From positions 1 to 64,000 of the forward strand of contig JACMKX010000165.1 in NCBI GenBank assembly GCA_014379905.1: a stretch of 64,000 nucleotides of DNA, written 5' to 3'. The position numbers and the translations under genes were made by a program. Position 1 is the stretch's first letter, and the number at the start of each line of letters is the position of its first letter. Below the pieces are notes generated by a model. It was not told where the DNA came from. It saw only the letters and a list, made by a program, of their open reading frames with translations, and ran no database searches. Shown here piece after piece: positions 16,190 through 26,230 of the stretch. Source of the DNA: Ferruginibacter sp. Its GTDB lineage: Bacteria; Bacteroidota; Bacteroidia; Chitinophagales; Chitinophagaceae.

Positions 16190-17329
16190 TCAATAGTGAA
16201 TGATTGCCAGGCCAGGTCCGCCATAGTTGCTTGCGAACCCTGTGCCGTCGCCACCACCGCCGCCGCCAGGTTCAGTGCCATTGGTACCATAAATAGTCTT
16301 GATACCTGCCAGCGAGCTGGTATTAAAAGATCTGAAACCACCATTGGTATTTTCAATTGATGTATTTCCGGCCATACCTCCTTTGCCATGTGTGACAGCG
16401 GTGTAAAATACGGTGGATGAATAAGCGCCATATACCTCTTTTGAACTTTCGCCGGAAGAACCGCTTTGTCCATATGAAAGTATAGAAAGTGAATTAGCAC
16501 TAAAACGGCCGCCAAAACCACTAGCAGAAGCATATGCACCTCCGCCTCCATATGCTATGAAAATGAAAGAACCTATTGTTATTGTAGTATTGCCGCCATT
16601 GTTGCCATTGCCGGTAGATGTTGTTGCGCCGGTGCCTCCTTCTGCAATATTAATGTTAATGGTGGCTCCAGGAGTTACCGTCCACTCAGCAGCGATGTAT
16701 CCACCACCGCCACCACCTCCTCCCGCCGCACCACCACCTCCTCCTCCCCATGCCTCCAAAAATATCTTTGTAACACCTGCAGGAACTGTCCAGTTGTATA
16801 AAGCTGGAGATAATGCCGAAGATCCTGCTTTAAAACCAATTGTACGCGCATACTGCTGGCTGTTGATATTGCCCCATGTAAAACTTCCGCCTGTATTTTT
16901 CATTAATACCTGGCCGGCAATTCCATCCACGCCATTAGCTAAAATACTTCCGGCTACGTTAATATTACCTCTCACATCCAGGCGCTGGGAAGGATTTATG
17001 TTGTTGATGCCGATGCGGCCAGCCGGAGAAAAAGTTATGATCGAGTCATGAACGTTTGCAGGCAGATCTGAAGAGGAGCTGACTCTTAAGCCTGTTTCGC
17101 CATTGGAAGACAACTTAAAATCCGTGCCCGCCTGCGATGAATTGCGGTTGCTAAGGATAAGTTGGGTGGTGTCAGAAAATCCGCTGCCGCTCACTTTTAC
17201 AGCAGACCTGGTAGTACTTTTTACTTCCAGTTTTTCGGAGGCCGTATTGGTTCCTATACCAACATTTTGTGCGCAGGCTATTACAGGGCTAGCAAAAATA
17301 CCCAGGAAGGAGATAATTTTTATTATCAT
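16190..17329 (-). CDS. secreted glycine-rich surface protein
   Basis: A 379-residue exported protein. A signal peptide (MIIKIISFLGIFASPVIACA) is followed by NVGIGTNTASEKLEVKS, the tail-fibre-like start common in Bacteroidota surface proteins. RIGINNINPSQRLDVRGNIN is a second copy of the same motif. From about residue 165 there is a glycine-rich domain: VTKIFLEAWGGGGGG, VTPGATININIAEGGTGA, and several more Gly-rich loops to the end. This resembles phage-tail-like Gly-rich domains that form extended beta structures. The role may be adhesion or a surface layer; that is inference. There is no C-terminal sorting domain that I can identify. Confidence 0.75.
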   Translation of the reverse strand: MIIKIISFLGIFASPVIACAQNVGIGTNTASEKLEVKSTTRSAVKVSGSGFSDTTQLILSNRNSSQAGTDFKLSSNGETGLRVSSSSDLPANVHDSIITFSPAGRIGINNINPSQRLDVRGNINVAGSILANGVDGIAGQVLMKNTGGSFTWGNINSQQYARTIGFKAGSSALSPALYNWTVPAGVTKIFLEAWGGGGGGAAGGGGGGGGYIAAEWTVTPGATININIAEGGTGATTSTGNGNNGGNTTITIGSFIFIAYGGGGAYASASGFGGRFSANSLSILSYGQSGSSGESSKEVYGAYSSTVFYTAVTHGKGGMAGNTSIENTNGGFRSFNTSSLAGIKTIYGTNGTEPGGGGGGDGTGFASNYGGPGLAIIHY

Positions 17330-17428
17330 ATGAAAAAAATTGTACTGTAAAGATGTGTAGAAAGCGGCGGGAAATCAATTACCTATTTGTGGTAGAATAC
17401 AAGCTAAAAGATATATTTCATACCTAGC

Positions 17429-19333
17429 TCAATTTATTTTGGCCCTTTTCTTTAACTCCGCAATGGGCATATTGATGGGTTTGCCCACCTGGTATTTCCC
17501 CCGGTATGTAACTACTTTTAAATTGGCAGCATCTTTAGGAACAGATAAAGGTTTCAAGTAAGAAGGATAAAAGTTGTCTGGCGGAAATTCATCAAAACTA
17601 TAATGAATGCTCAGGCCTTCTATTTGAGTGGTCATCTCTATTTGTAATTCACCTGCTCCATCTTTTTTTGCAATAAATGCCGGGTCGTACATGCTGCGGG
17701 AATAATTGGTTTCACTGATATCAAACCTATCAAACTGGAGCTCGACTCTCTTTATAAAGTCGGGCCAATTTTTTTTTGATGCAGGCGACCATACAGATTC
17801 TGCTATAGCCAGTGCCCTTGGCCACAACATGTATTGCATATGACGAACGGTAGTCAATCTTTCGCTCCACAAATTGCATTGTCCACCTAAAATATAATTT
17901 GAATCCACACCAGGTGGCAGGGGATTAAACTCGTAAGATTTTTTTAATAATACTTTTGAATAGGTGGGTGGTTCTGCAATTGGATCGCCCTGGTAAAGAT
18001 CAACATAAGCAAAATCGTTGGGGCTCATTACTACAGGGTGCCTGGCTTTAGCTGCTGCTGTTCCGCCTTTCATACCCTGCCAGCTCATTACACTCGCGCC
18101 GCTCGCCAGGCCACCTTCCATGATCTCATCCCAGCCCATCATTTTTTTTCCCTTAGAGTTAATGATCTGCTGTACTCTTTTTACAAAATAACTTTGTACT
18201 TCATGCATGTCTTTTAAGCCTTCTTTTTGCATGAGTTGTTTTACTGCATCGCTTTTTTCCCAATAACCTTTATAACATTCATCGCCACCCATGTGTATAT
18301 ATTCATATGGAAAAATGGCTGCAATTTCTGTAAATACCTTATCTAAAAATGTATACACTTTTTCATTGGCAGGGCAAAGGGTATTGTCCAGTATGCCATA
18401 AAAAGTACCGTTGCCGGGCCATATCATAAAACGTTCGCCGGCATTTACCTGGTAAGTACTGTCGGTTGTACAGGTTAGTTCCGGGTAGGCGGCTACAGCT
18501 GCAAGGCTATGTCCCGGTATATCGATCTCCGGCATAATGGTTACATATCGATCCTTTGCGTACTGAATAAGTTCTTTCATATCTTCCTGCGTATAAAAAC
18601 CGCCGTAGGTTTTTGGCTCATCAGGCGTAGGTTTTGTAAAATCGCCCCAGCGTCCGGTACGGGGTGCACGCCAGGCGCCCACTTCGGTTAGTTTTGGCAG
18701 GCTTTTAATTTCTATGCGCCAGCCCTGGTCATCGGATAAATGCAGGTGGAGCATATTAAATTTAAAACGCACCATATCATCAATAAAATCTTTTACCTGT
18801 TCTTTGGTAAACCAATGGCGCACCACATCCAGCATCACGCCCCTCCATCCAAAACGAGGCTGATCTTCTATGGTTACAAAAGGAATTTTCCAGCTGGTTG
18901 CAATAGCAGTTTTACTTTCTATTTCTTTTGGCAATAGTTGTAACAAAGTTTGTAAGCCATAAAAAATTCCGGCAGCGCTTGTTGCCTTTAATGAAATACC
19001 TGAAGCTGACACCTGTAAACGATAACCTTCCTTAGGAATGTTTTTATCAGCAACAATAGCCAAGGCTATGCTATTGGCCCGGGTATTTTTTTGTATCATC
19101 ACCAATTGCACTTTTTTCCCTGTGGCTGCTGCAAGCTGGTTACTGAGCATGGATTGAATTTTTATTAAATCCCTATCCTTTGTAACCGCAATGGTAATAA
19201 TACCCGGAAGCACAAAATTTCCATTGCCTTTTGTTATTGATACAGGTTGCGGGATCAATGATATATTATTGTGCTGGCTGAAAGCAGCAAGACAACTAAT
19301 CAATTGAAAACAAAACAGCGCTAAAATTTTCAT
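17429..19333 (-). CDS. beta-N-acetylhexosaminidase, GH20
   Basis: Releases terminal GlcNAc or GalNAc from glycans by substrate-assisted catalysis. The 634-residue protein has a signal peptide (MKILALFCFQLISCLAAFSQ), an N-terminal GH20b-like domain (about 25-155) and the GH20 TIM barrel. Diagnostic motifs are FNMLHLHLSDDQGWRIEI, IDIPGHSLAAVAAYPEL and HMGGDE with the catalytic Asp351-Glu352 pair. The C-terminal 100 residues may form a small beta domain. It probably acts in the periplasm or on the surface in chitin, peptidoglycan or glycoprotein breakdown; no sus genes are adjacent. Confidence 0.94.
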   Translation of the reverse strand: MKILALFCFQLISCLAAFSQHNNISLIPQPVSITKGNGNFVLPGIITIAVTKDRDLIKIQSMLSNQLAAATGKKVQLVMIQKNTRANSIALAIVADKNIPKEGYRLQVSASGISLKATSAAGIFYGLQTLLQLLPKEIESKTAIATSWKIPFVTIEDQPRFGWRGVMLDVVRHWFTKEQVKDFIDDMVRFKFNMLHLHLSDDQGWRIEIKSLPKLTEVGAWRAPRTGRWGDFTKPTPDEPKTYGGFYTQEDMKELIQYAKDRYVTIMPEIDIPGHSLAAVAAYPELTCTTDSTYQVNAGERFMIWPGNGTFYGILDNTLCPANEKVYTFLDKVFTEIAAIFPYEYIHMGGDECYKGYWEKSDAVKQLMQKEGLKDMHEVQSYFVKRVQQIINSKGKKMMGWDEIMEGGLASGASVMSWQGMKGGTAAAKARHPVVMSPNDFAYVDLYQGDPIAEPPTYSKVLLKKSYEFNPLPPGVDSNYILGGQCNLWSERLTTVRHMQYMLWPRALAIAESVWSPASKKNWPDFIKRVELQFDRFDISETNYSRSMYDPAFIAKKDGAGELQIEMTTQIEGLSIHYSFDEFPPDNFYPSYLKPLSVPKDAANLKVVTYRGKYQVGKPINMPIAELKKRAKIN

Positions 19334-19492
19334 ACATTAAATTATGGCCTACAAATTACCGTTTTGTTTCTATCCAACTTCAAAATCAACAATTTGCGGT
19401 TTTTTGCAGGTGCCTTCCTGTATTTTTTTATGAACCGTTAAACGTTCTTTACAATAACGGGTCTTACAAGCGTTCTTGCTTAAATTTATACT

Positions 19493-20950
19493 ATGCAAAT
19501 CACCAATCGTCTCAAAAATCAACACCTTCTCTGGCGGGCCGGCTTTGGCCCAATGGCAGAAAATGCCGCATCGCTGGATGATATTTCTCAAAAAAAACTT
19601 TGGGAGTTACTTATAAAAACATCTGCTAAAAAGCCCCCAAAAATTGCTGTTGCCAATAACCTGGTGGATGGTTTGGTGGAAGGCGTAAAAGATCTTTCCA
19701 TGCAAAGCCAGCTATCCAAAGAACAAAAAGGCCGCGTGCGCCGGCAGCAATACAGGGATGAAATTAAAAATATGAACCTGATGTGGTTCAGTGAAATGGT
19801 GAACAGCGAAGCGCAACTGAGGGAAAAAATGAGCCTGTTCTGGCACAATCATTTTAGCTGCAGGGTGATCAATAGTTTTTTTCAGCAGGAATTATTACAT
19901 GTTATCAGGACAAATGCGCTGGGCAATTTTGGCACACTGTTAAAAGAAGTGAGCAAATGCCCTTCTATGTTGCAGTTTTTGAATAATCAACAGAATAAAA
20001 AAGGAAGGCCCAATGAAAACTTTGCCCGTGAGGTGATGGAGTTGTTTACGATGGGACGTGGAAATTACACGGAGAAAGATATTAAGGAAGCGGCACGTGC
20101 TTTTACAGGTTGGGGGTTTAATGCGCAGGGCGAATTTGTTTTTAGAGAAAATCAACATGATACCGGTAATAAAACGGTGCTGGGAAAAACAGGGAATTTT
20201 AATGGAGATGATGTGTTGAATATTTTGCTGGAGCAACCTCAAACGGCAGTTTTTATCACCCGGAAAATATACAAGGCATTCGTAAATGAAGAAGTGAGTG
20301 ATGCAAACCTGCAATGGCTTAGCCAGCGCTTTTATGATAACAATTATGACATAAATAAACTGCTCCAGGATATATATACCAGCGATTGGTTTTACACCGA
20401 AAAAAATATTGGTAATAAAATAAAATCGCCCATCGAATTAATTGCGGGTATTCGCCGCTTTTTGCCAATGGAATTAGAGAAAGATGAAAGCCAGTTGTTA
20501 TTTCAAAAAATATTAGGGCAAATATTGTTCTACCCACCCAATGTGGCGGGCTGGCCGGGAGGCAAAACCTGGATCGACAGCAGTACACTCATGGTTAGGC
20601 TTCAATTGCCACAGGTGCTGGCAGCCAAAGAATCTATTAATGTTACTGCAAAAAATGATGATGATGTAAACATGGGTATGGTAAAAGAAGAGCAGTTACG
20701 CCTGAACAGGAATAAAGCTTATGTGAGCAAGGGCGCTTCTGCCACTATTGACTGGATACCGGTTAACAAAGTATTTGAAAAAACAAAAAGAGAAAATCTT
20801 TCAGAAAAAATTGCCGATACTTTATTACAAACAGGCAGCAGGGTAGGTGGCACATTGCTTAATAATTATATTGCCCAGGATAGCCGGGAAAATTTTATTA
20901 AATCAGCGGTAATACAATTGATGGCAACACCGGAATACCAGCTGTGTTAG
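19493..20950 (+). CDS. DUF1800 family protein
   Basis: A 485-residue DUF1800 protein: QHLLWRAGFGPMAENAASLD at the start, SLFWHNHFSCRVINSFFQQE, NENFAREVMELFTMGRGNYT with the family's ExxELFT pattern, then FTGWGFNAQGEFVF and YPPNVAGWPGGKTWI. The function is unknown. No signal peptide is obvious here, unlike many homologues. It is followed after 122 bp by a DUF1501 gene, and these two families are regularly neighbours, so they likely work together at the cell envelope. Confidence 0.92.
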   Translation: MQITNRLKNQHLLWRAGFGPMAENAASLDDISQKKLWELLIKTSAKKPPKIAVANNLVDGLVEGVKDLSMQSQLSKEQKGRVRRQQYRDEIKNMNLMWFSEMVNSEAQLREKMSLFWHNHFSCRVINSFFQQELLHVIRTNALGNFGTLLKEVSKCPSMLQFLNNQQNKKGRPNENFAREVMELFTMGRGNYTEKDIKEAARAFTGWGFNAQGEFVFRENQHDTGNKTVLGKTGNFNGDDVLNILLEQPQTAVFITRKIYKAFVNEEVSDANLQWLSQRFYDNNYDINKLLQDIYTSDWFYTEKNIGNKIKSPIELIAGIRRFLPMELEKDESQLLFQKILGQILFYPPNVAGWPGGKTWIDSSTLMVRLQLPQVLAAKESINVTAKNDDDVNMGMVKEEQLRLNRNKAYVSKGASATIDWIPVNKVFEKTKRENLSEKIADTLLQTGSRVGGTLLNNYIAQDSRENFIKSAVIQLMATPEYQLC

Positions 20951-20954
20951 GAGC

Positions 20955-21062
20955 TATGAGCTGTTAGCCTTTAGCTATTAGCTTGTATGAAGGAATATTT
21001 GAACATTATTTCATTAATAATTATGTCAGGCTAACGGCTAATGGCTAATAGCTTGCAGCTAA
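20955..21062. repeat. TAGCTATTAGC-type inverted repeat between DUF1800 and DUF1501
   Basis: The left part holds gctgttagcctttagctattagc; the right part holds gctaacggctaatggctaatagc. These are imperfect inverted copies of a TTAGCCATTAGC-like word around about 45 bp of AT-rich sequence. It does not look like a standard terminator since there is no T tract at the arm. Confidence 0.5.
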
Positions 21063-21072
21063 AATAAAAGCT

Positions 21073-22266
21073 ATGTATTTTAAACGTCGTGAATTTTTAC
21101 AGGTAGGCTCGCTGGCAACAGCCACCCTTATGCTTCCGAAATTTTTGAAAGCATTTGAAAAACAAAACATGGTGCCCCCCGGTAATAAAGTGGTGGTGGT
21201 AATACAATTTAGTGGTGGTAATGACGGCTTAAATACCGTGATTCCTGTTACGAATGACATCTATTACCGCGAACGTCCAAAATTATCAATCGCAAAAACA
21301 GCAGCGCTGAATTTAAATGGCGATGTAGGGTTAAATCCCTCACTGGAAGTTTTTAAAGGTTTGTATGATGATGGAAGCTTATCTATTTTAAACAATGTAG
21401 GCTACCCCAATCCCGACCGTTCACATTTCCGTAGTATGGATATCTGGCACAGCGCCAGCAAAAGTGAAGACTATGTATATACAGGCTGGCTGGGTCGTTA
21501 CCTCGATCATCAATGTTCGGGTTGTGATAAACCCACGCAGGTACTGGAAATAGATGATATGCTAAGCCTGGCTTTAAAAGGCAACGAAAAAAATGGCCTC
21601 GCTTTTACCGATCCACGCAGGTTATACAGCAGCAGTAATGAAAAGTTTTATAAAGATATTACGAAAGGACATCATTCCTCTGAAGAAACAGTCGATTACC
21701 TGTATAAAACCATGAGCGAAACATTGAGCAGTGCTGATTATATTTTTAAGCAAAGCAAATTGAGTCCCACATCAACAATATACCCGGGAACAGAATTGGG
21801 AAAAAATTTGAAAACTATTTCTTCCCTCATCATGAGTGATATCAATACTAAAGTATATTATGTTTCGCTTGGAAGTTTTGATACACATGTAAACCAGGAG
21901 GCACAGCAAAAGCGTTTGTTTACAGAATTGAATGATGCGGTAAAAGCATTTACAACAGACCTGAAAAAGAATGGCCGTTTTGAAGATGTGCTGATGATGA
22001 CCTTCAGTGAATTTGGCAGAAGGGTTTCGCAGAATGCCAGTAACGGTACCGACCATGGTACGGCTAACAATATGTTTTTCATCAGCGGCGGATTAAAAGA
22101 AAAAGGTATTTTAAATGATATGCCCGACCTGGCGGACCTGAATGAGGGAGATTTAAAACACAAGGTTGATTTTAAGAGTGTGTATGCTACTGTGCTAAAT
22201 AAGTGGCTGGGAAGTGATGATAAGAAGATTTTAGGCAAGCAATATGATCATCTAAAATTTATATAG
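21073..22266 (+). CDS. DUF1501 family protein with Tat-like signal
   Basis: A 397-residue DUF1501 protein. The N-terminus FKRREFLQVGSLATATLMLP has twin arginines and a hydrophobic stretch, like a Tat signal, so folded export is likely. The body resembles the alkaline phosphatase/sulfatase superfamily: VVVIQFSGGNDGLNTVIPV, IWHSASKSEDYVYTGWLGRY, YVSLGSFDTHVNQEAQQKRL and MTFSEFGRRVSQNASNGTDH with a conserved GTDHG near the end. The reaction is unknown. It pairs with the DUF1800 gene upstream. Confidence 0.93.
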   Translation: MYFKRREFLQVGSLATATLMLPKFLKAFEKQNMVPPGNKVVVVIQFSGGNDGLNTVIPVTNDIYYRERPKLSIAKTAALNLNGDVGLNPSLEVFKGLYDDGSLSILNNVGYPNPDRSHFRSMDIWHSASKSEDYVYTGWLGRYLDHQCSGCDKPTQVLEIDDMLSLALKGNEKNGLAFTDPRRLYSSSNEKFYKDITKGHHSSEETVDYLYKTMSETLSSADYIFKQSKLSPTSTIYPGTELGKNLKTISSLIMSDINTKVYYVSLGSFDTHVNQEAQQKRLFTELNDAVKAFTTDLKKNGRFEDVLMMTFSEFGRRVSQNASNGTDHGTANNMFFISGGLKEKGILNDMPDLADLNEGDLKHKVDFKSVYATVLNKWLGSDDKKILGKQYDHLKFI

Positions 22267-22282
22267 TTAATGGATTAACAGG

Positions 22283-22380
22283 AATTGATAATTGAATAGA
22301 TAATAATGGATAATTTTTCAGGGCCGTAGCAGTACTACAAATCTGGAAAATTACCCATTTTTTTAATTATCAGTTATCGA
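22283..22380. repeat. GATAATTGATAATGG-type inverted repeat between converging genes
   Basis: Left arm gaattgataattgaatagataataatggataattttt, right arm gaaaattacccatttttttaattatcagttatcgattc. They are imperfect inverted copies around gggccgtagcagtactac. The block separates the convergent DUF1501 and POT genes and could end both transcripts. Confidence 0.5.
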
Positions 22381-22382
22381 TT

Positions 22383-24050
22383 CTATTTCACTCCCTTCTC
22401 TTTCATTATCTTATTCAGCCAACGGAGCATGCCGAAAATAATAAGTGTAGCAAACAATAGCAAGGCAAAGTTCAGCCAAAAGAAATTGGCTTTATTTTCA
22501 TAACCATCCCACATGGTGGCCAGTATGCCCGATAGTTTATTGCCAATAGAAGTAGCCAGGAACCAGCCTCCCATCATTAAGGAAGTGATCCTAACAGGGC
22601 TTAGTTTTGAAACCAACGAAAGTCCCATCGGGCTTAACAGTAATTCACCAACGGTAATAACGCCATAACTTATAATGAGCCACCATACACTAGCTTTTTC
22701 TTCGCCACTGTTGGTTATATTTGCAGCGCCGATCATTACGAAAACGGATAAGGCTGTAATGAGTAAACCAAAAGCGATCTTGGTGGCCGTACTCGGCTCT
22801 TTGTTTTTTCTTCTCAGGAAAGAAAAGAAAGCAACCACCAGTGGCGTTAATAGAATTACCCAGCCGGGATTAAAAGATTGGGTCAGCGGAGTACCCCATA
22901 AAGTAATTTTATCTCCGTCTGCAGGCAATTTTTCCGGTGGCAGGTTTTTAAAATATACAGGGTAGTTCACTTCTTTGATTACATTTCCCTGGCTGTCTTT
23001 TTGTATGCGAAACTGGTGATCGTATTTGCTCACCGATAGTTTGGCATAAGGCGTATCCTGTGCTTGTTTTACTGCTTTGAATATATCTGCAGTGGTACCG
23101 CTTATCTGCCGGTCGGTATAATTATCTGCCCATATTGTAAGCGCAGTGCCATTTTGTTTAAAGACTGCCCAAAACATAATGGTTGCTGCAAATATAGCGA
23201 GCAATGCGGCAATGGGTCTTTTCTCACTTTTTTCAGCCCTGAAATATAGCGTTGCAAAAAAGTAAATAACAGGGATGCATGCAAAGATGAAAGCGTCATT
23301 TGAATCTGAGCCAAAAAAGGAACTGTCCGGGTTCCCGGCGCTATAGGTACCTTTGATGAACCAGCCAACGATACCTGCCACCACAGCAGGTATAAGCACA
23401 AGTAAAACAATCCTGCTGAACGGCATGTCCTCTTTGGTCATTGGTTTCATTACATCTGCAGCCTTGTAATGTTTGGTACCTATTATAAAGATGATCACAC
23501 CTAAAAACATTCCGATACCCGCAGCGACAAAAGCATATTTCCAGCCCCATATCATAATGATTGCCGTGCTGAAAAAGTTGCATATAAATGCACCTACATT
23601 GATACCCATGTAAAAGATATTGTATCCATCATCTTTCCTCGCTACGTATTCAGGAGTAGAGTATATATTTCCAAGCAGTGTGCTGATATTGGGTTTAAAA
23701 AATCCATTTCCAATGATCACCAGCGACATGCTCAGGTATAGCATCGGCAGGCTGTGTACCGACATAAGGCAATAACCCAGGCCCATCATTAAGCCACCCG
23801 CAATGATCGATTTCCTGTAACCAAAATACCTGTCTGCCAAAAGGCCGCCTAAAAAAGGCGTTAAAAAGACAAGGGCTATGAATGTTCCGTACAGGTCAGA
23901 TGCTTCAGAATTCGTCATAGCAAAACCATGCTCCACATTTTTGAGGTACAACAAAAAAATACCGATCATTAAATAATATCCAAAACGTTCCCACATCTCA
24001 CTAAAGAAAAGATAAGGAAGGGCTTTGGGGTGTTTGGATGTTTTGCTCAT
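22383..24050 (-). CDS. POT/PTR family proton-coupled peptide transporter
   Basis: A 555-residue MFS protein that imports di- or tripeptides with protons. The POT signature ExxER appears in FFSEMWERFGYYLMIGIFLL, followed by GGLLADRYFGYRKSIIAGG and GNGFFKPNISTLLG, the PTR2 motifs. About twelve membrane segments are visible, plus a soluble insertion near residues 310-395 (KAVKQAQDTPYAKLSVSKYD). The next POT gene upstream is in the same direction, but a terminator lies between them, so each may have its own promoter. Confidence 0.92.
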   Translation of the reverse strand: MSKTSKHPKALPYLFFSEMWERFGYYLMIGIFLLYLKNVEHGFAMTNSEASDLYGTFIALVFLTPFLGGLLADRYFGYRKSIIAGGLMMGLGYCLMSVHSLPMLYLSMSLVIIGNGFFKPNISTLLGNIYSTPEYVARKDDGYNIFYMGINVGAFICNFFSTAIIMIWGWKYAFVAAGIGMFLGVIIFIIGTKHYKAADVMKPMTKEDMPFSRIVLLVLIPAVVAGIVGWFIKGTYSAGNPDSSFFGSDSNDAFIFACIPVIYFFATLYFRAEKSEKRPIAALLAIFAATIMFWAVFKQNGTALTIWADNYTDRQISGTTADIFKAVKQAQDTPYAKLSVSKYDHQFRIQKDSQGNVIKEVNYPVYFKNLPPEKLPADGDKITLWGTPLTQSFNPGWVILLTPLVVAFFSFLRRKNKEPSTATKIAFGLLITALSVFVMIGAANITNSGEEKASVWWLIISYGVITVGELLLSPMGLSLVSKLSPVRITSLMMGGWFLATSIGNKLSGILATMWDGYENKANFFWLNFALLLFATLIIFGMLRWLNKIMKEKGVK

Positions 24051-24074
24051 ATTTAAAACTTTTAAAAGGAAAAC

Positions 24075-24110
24075 CTAAATAAAAAGGCAGCCTTAAACCA
24101 GGCTGCCTTT
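24075..24110 (-). terminator. rho-independent terminator between the two POT genes
   Basis: A perfect 11-bp stem (AAAGGCAGCCT / AGGCTGCCTTT) with a 6-nt loop. On the minus strand TTTTTATTTAGG follows. It sits 18 bp past the stop of the upstream POT gene at 24128. Confidence 0.8.
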
Positions 24111-24127
24111 TATAGTATTATTATTTC

Positions 24128-26011
24128 TTAGCGAACACCATGCATCATTTTCTTCATCATAGGTGTAAGTGCATATAGTACAATTCCTGCTAATCCGCAG
24201 AGTACAACAAACAACATAAAGAAGTCGTACACATCTTTTAATTTTACTCCCATAAATTGAGGGTAAGCCGGTTTTACCAGTGCCTGCGTTTTAATGATCT
24301 CAAACTGGTCCCTGGTTAAAACAGAATCGAGTGTTTGTCTAAGGGTGTATGCGGTGTCTTTGCGGTCTTTAGCTTTTTTTAGTAAAGCCGCTGATTTTGC
24401 AAAAGCTTTATCCAGGTCAATATTATTTTCTTTTCCTTTTCTTACATCAACTTCCACCCCAATTTTTCCTGTTCCCAAAATATAAAGGTCTCTTCCGCTG
24501 GCTTCTTTTTGGCCTTCCAGAATACCTCTCAGATCTACACCCTCTTTATTCATCGAAATGTATTTATCAGGCGAGGGGGGCAACAAAGCGCCCAGTACGC
24601 CGGTAAGTACATATCCACCCGCATTTCCAAGGAACCAAACACCCATCAGCAGTGACGCAAATCTTTTAGGAGCCAGCTTAGCCACCAATGATAAACCGAT
24701 AGGCGATAAACACAATTCGCCCCAGGTATGTAGCAGGTACAAAACAATAAACCAGATGATACCGATCTTGGCCCCGTCTCCCAAACCTTTTACCTGCGTT
24801 GCAATGATGAGATAACCCAATGCAATCAGCAATAAGCCCCAGGCCTGTTTAACAGGAGAAATAGGCTCAATTTTTCTCTTACTCATCCAAACCCAAAGTA
24901 TACTGAAAGGGATGGCAAATGCCATTACAAATATTCCATTGAAACTTTGCACCATACTGGGCTGCATGGTCCAGCCAAATATCCGGGTATCAGTTTGATT
25001 ATTGGCAATGAAAGTTAATGATGAACCTGCCTGTTCAAAAGCACCCCAGAAGAACATTACGAAAAAGCATACAATATATAATACCCAAATGCGGTCACGT
25101 TCAACTTTAGTAATGGTTTTATCAGACAATATCAGGTAACCAAGGCTGATGCCCGACGCAAAAATGAATGGATATAGCCATGCTTTGATAGGAGATGCAC
25201 CGGGTGAGTCAAATACAAGGTGAAGCCCATAAGTAGCGGCTACCATTATTGCAATGGAAATAATAATATTTATTTGAGTGAATTTGGCGCTTTCAGATTC
25301 ACCTTCCGGTATGTCAGATTTTTTTGGTCTGCCACCAATGGCCCGGCCGTCGGGAGTAACCACATACTTGTTTTTAAGGAATAAAAAAGTAATTGTACCA
25401 ATAAACATAGCTATAGCTGCAACAAGGAAGCCCCATTTGAATGCGCTCAGGTCCCTGATGCCATCCTGCTGTACATCACCCACAATCGGGCAGATGATCT
25501 GGCCCAAAGTAGCACCCACATTTATACCGAGGTAAAAAAGTGTGAAAGCCGAATCCAGTTTACTTTTTTGTTGATGTGGATATAAGCTTCCCACCATGGA
25601 AGAAATGTTGGGCTTAAAAAAACCGTTTCCAAAAATAACGGCGATCAGGGCTATCCACATTACAGTTTTCGCCAGCTCCAGGTTATCTGCATATAAAGTG
25701 CCGCTGAAAAAAAGTAACAGCTGCCCAATACCCATTACCGTACCGCCCAATAAAATACAATTCCTGTTTCCTAAATATTTATCAGAAATATATCCACCCA
25801 ACATCGGTGTCAGGTAACATAAGCCCAGGAAACCACCATATATAATAGAAGATTCTGTTTCTCCCATTAACAATGCTTCGGCCAGGAACAGGGAAAGCAA
25901 TGCCCTCATGCCATAAAAGTTAAACCGTTCCCACATCTCTGTTCCGAATAAAACCCAAAGACCTTTGGGGTGGCCTTTTTGTGGCACTTCCTGCGCAGGC
26001 TGATCAGTCAT
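24128..26011 (-). CDS. POT/PTR family peptide transporter with C-terminal insertion
   Basis: A second POT transporter. The track's ORF adds 42 unlikely residues; the ATG at 26011 (MTDQPAQEVPQKGHPKGLWV) fits the family and gives 627 residues. Motifs: GTEMWERFNFYGMRALLSLF, GGYISDKYLGNRNCILLGG and GNGFFKPNISSMVG. About 115 soluble residues, with several charged segments (KGKENNIDLDKAFAKSAALL), lie between the penultimate and last membrane segments. This insertion is large compared with the first POT protein and may be a periplasmic module. Substrate preference cannot be told. Confidence 0.92.
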   Translation of the reverse strand: MTDQPAQEVPQKGHPKGLWVLFGTEMWERFNFYGMRALLSLFLAEALLMGETESSIIYGGFLGLCYLTPMLGGYISDKYLGNRNCILLGGTVMGIGQLLLFFSGTLYADNLELAKTVMWIALIAVIFGNGFFKPNISSMVGSLYPHQQKSKLDSAFTLFYLGINVGATLGQIICPIVGDVQQDGIRDLSAFKWGFLVAAIAMFIGTITFLFLKNKYVVTPDGRAIGGRPKKSDIPEGESESAKFTQINIIISIAIMVAATYGLHLVFDSPGASPIKAWLYPFIFASGISLGYLILSDKTITKVERDRIWVLYIVCFFVMFFWGAFEQAGSSLTFIANNQTDTRIFGWTMQPSMVQSFNGIFVMAFAIPFSILWVWMSKRKIEPISPVKQAWGLLLIALGYLIIATQVKGLGDGAKIGIIWFIVLYLLHTWGELCLSPIGLSLVAKLAPKRFASLLMGVWFLGNAGGYVLTGVLGALLPPSPDKYISMNKEGVDLRGILEGQKEASGRDLYILGTGKIGVEVDVRKGKENNIDLDKAFAKSAALLKKAKDRKDTAYTLRQTLDSVLTRDQFEIIKTQALVKPAYPQFMGVKLKDVYDFFMLFVVLCGLAGIVLYALTPMMKKMMHGVR

Positions 26012-26230
26012 AGTAAGATTTTTAAGTCTGGTTAATTTAGTAGCGTTATTTAGTAAGAGGCTCAAAATAGTGAAATTCTTTTGATGAGCGCTAAAAGTTT
26101 GGAGCCAATTTTGTAAAGGGTTACGTAAAATAAACAACGGGATTTAACCGTTTATAGAAAAAAATTTAAATTAATCAGACGAGTCAGGTTAATTTCGCAA
26201 CCGAGTTTAACCCCCATTCAAATTTTATAC

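Noticed and set aside
16557-17051. Proline-rich 164-codon ORF opposite the glycine-rich gene
   Set aside because: Its poly-Pro runs are the complement of Gly codons in the real gene on the minus strand.
20955-21062. Inverted repeats as insertion-sequence ends
   Set aside because: There is no transposase between or near them and no target-site duplication can be recognised.
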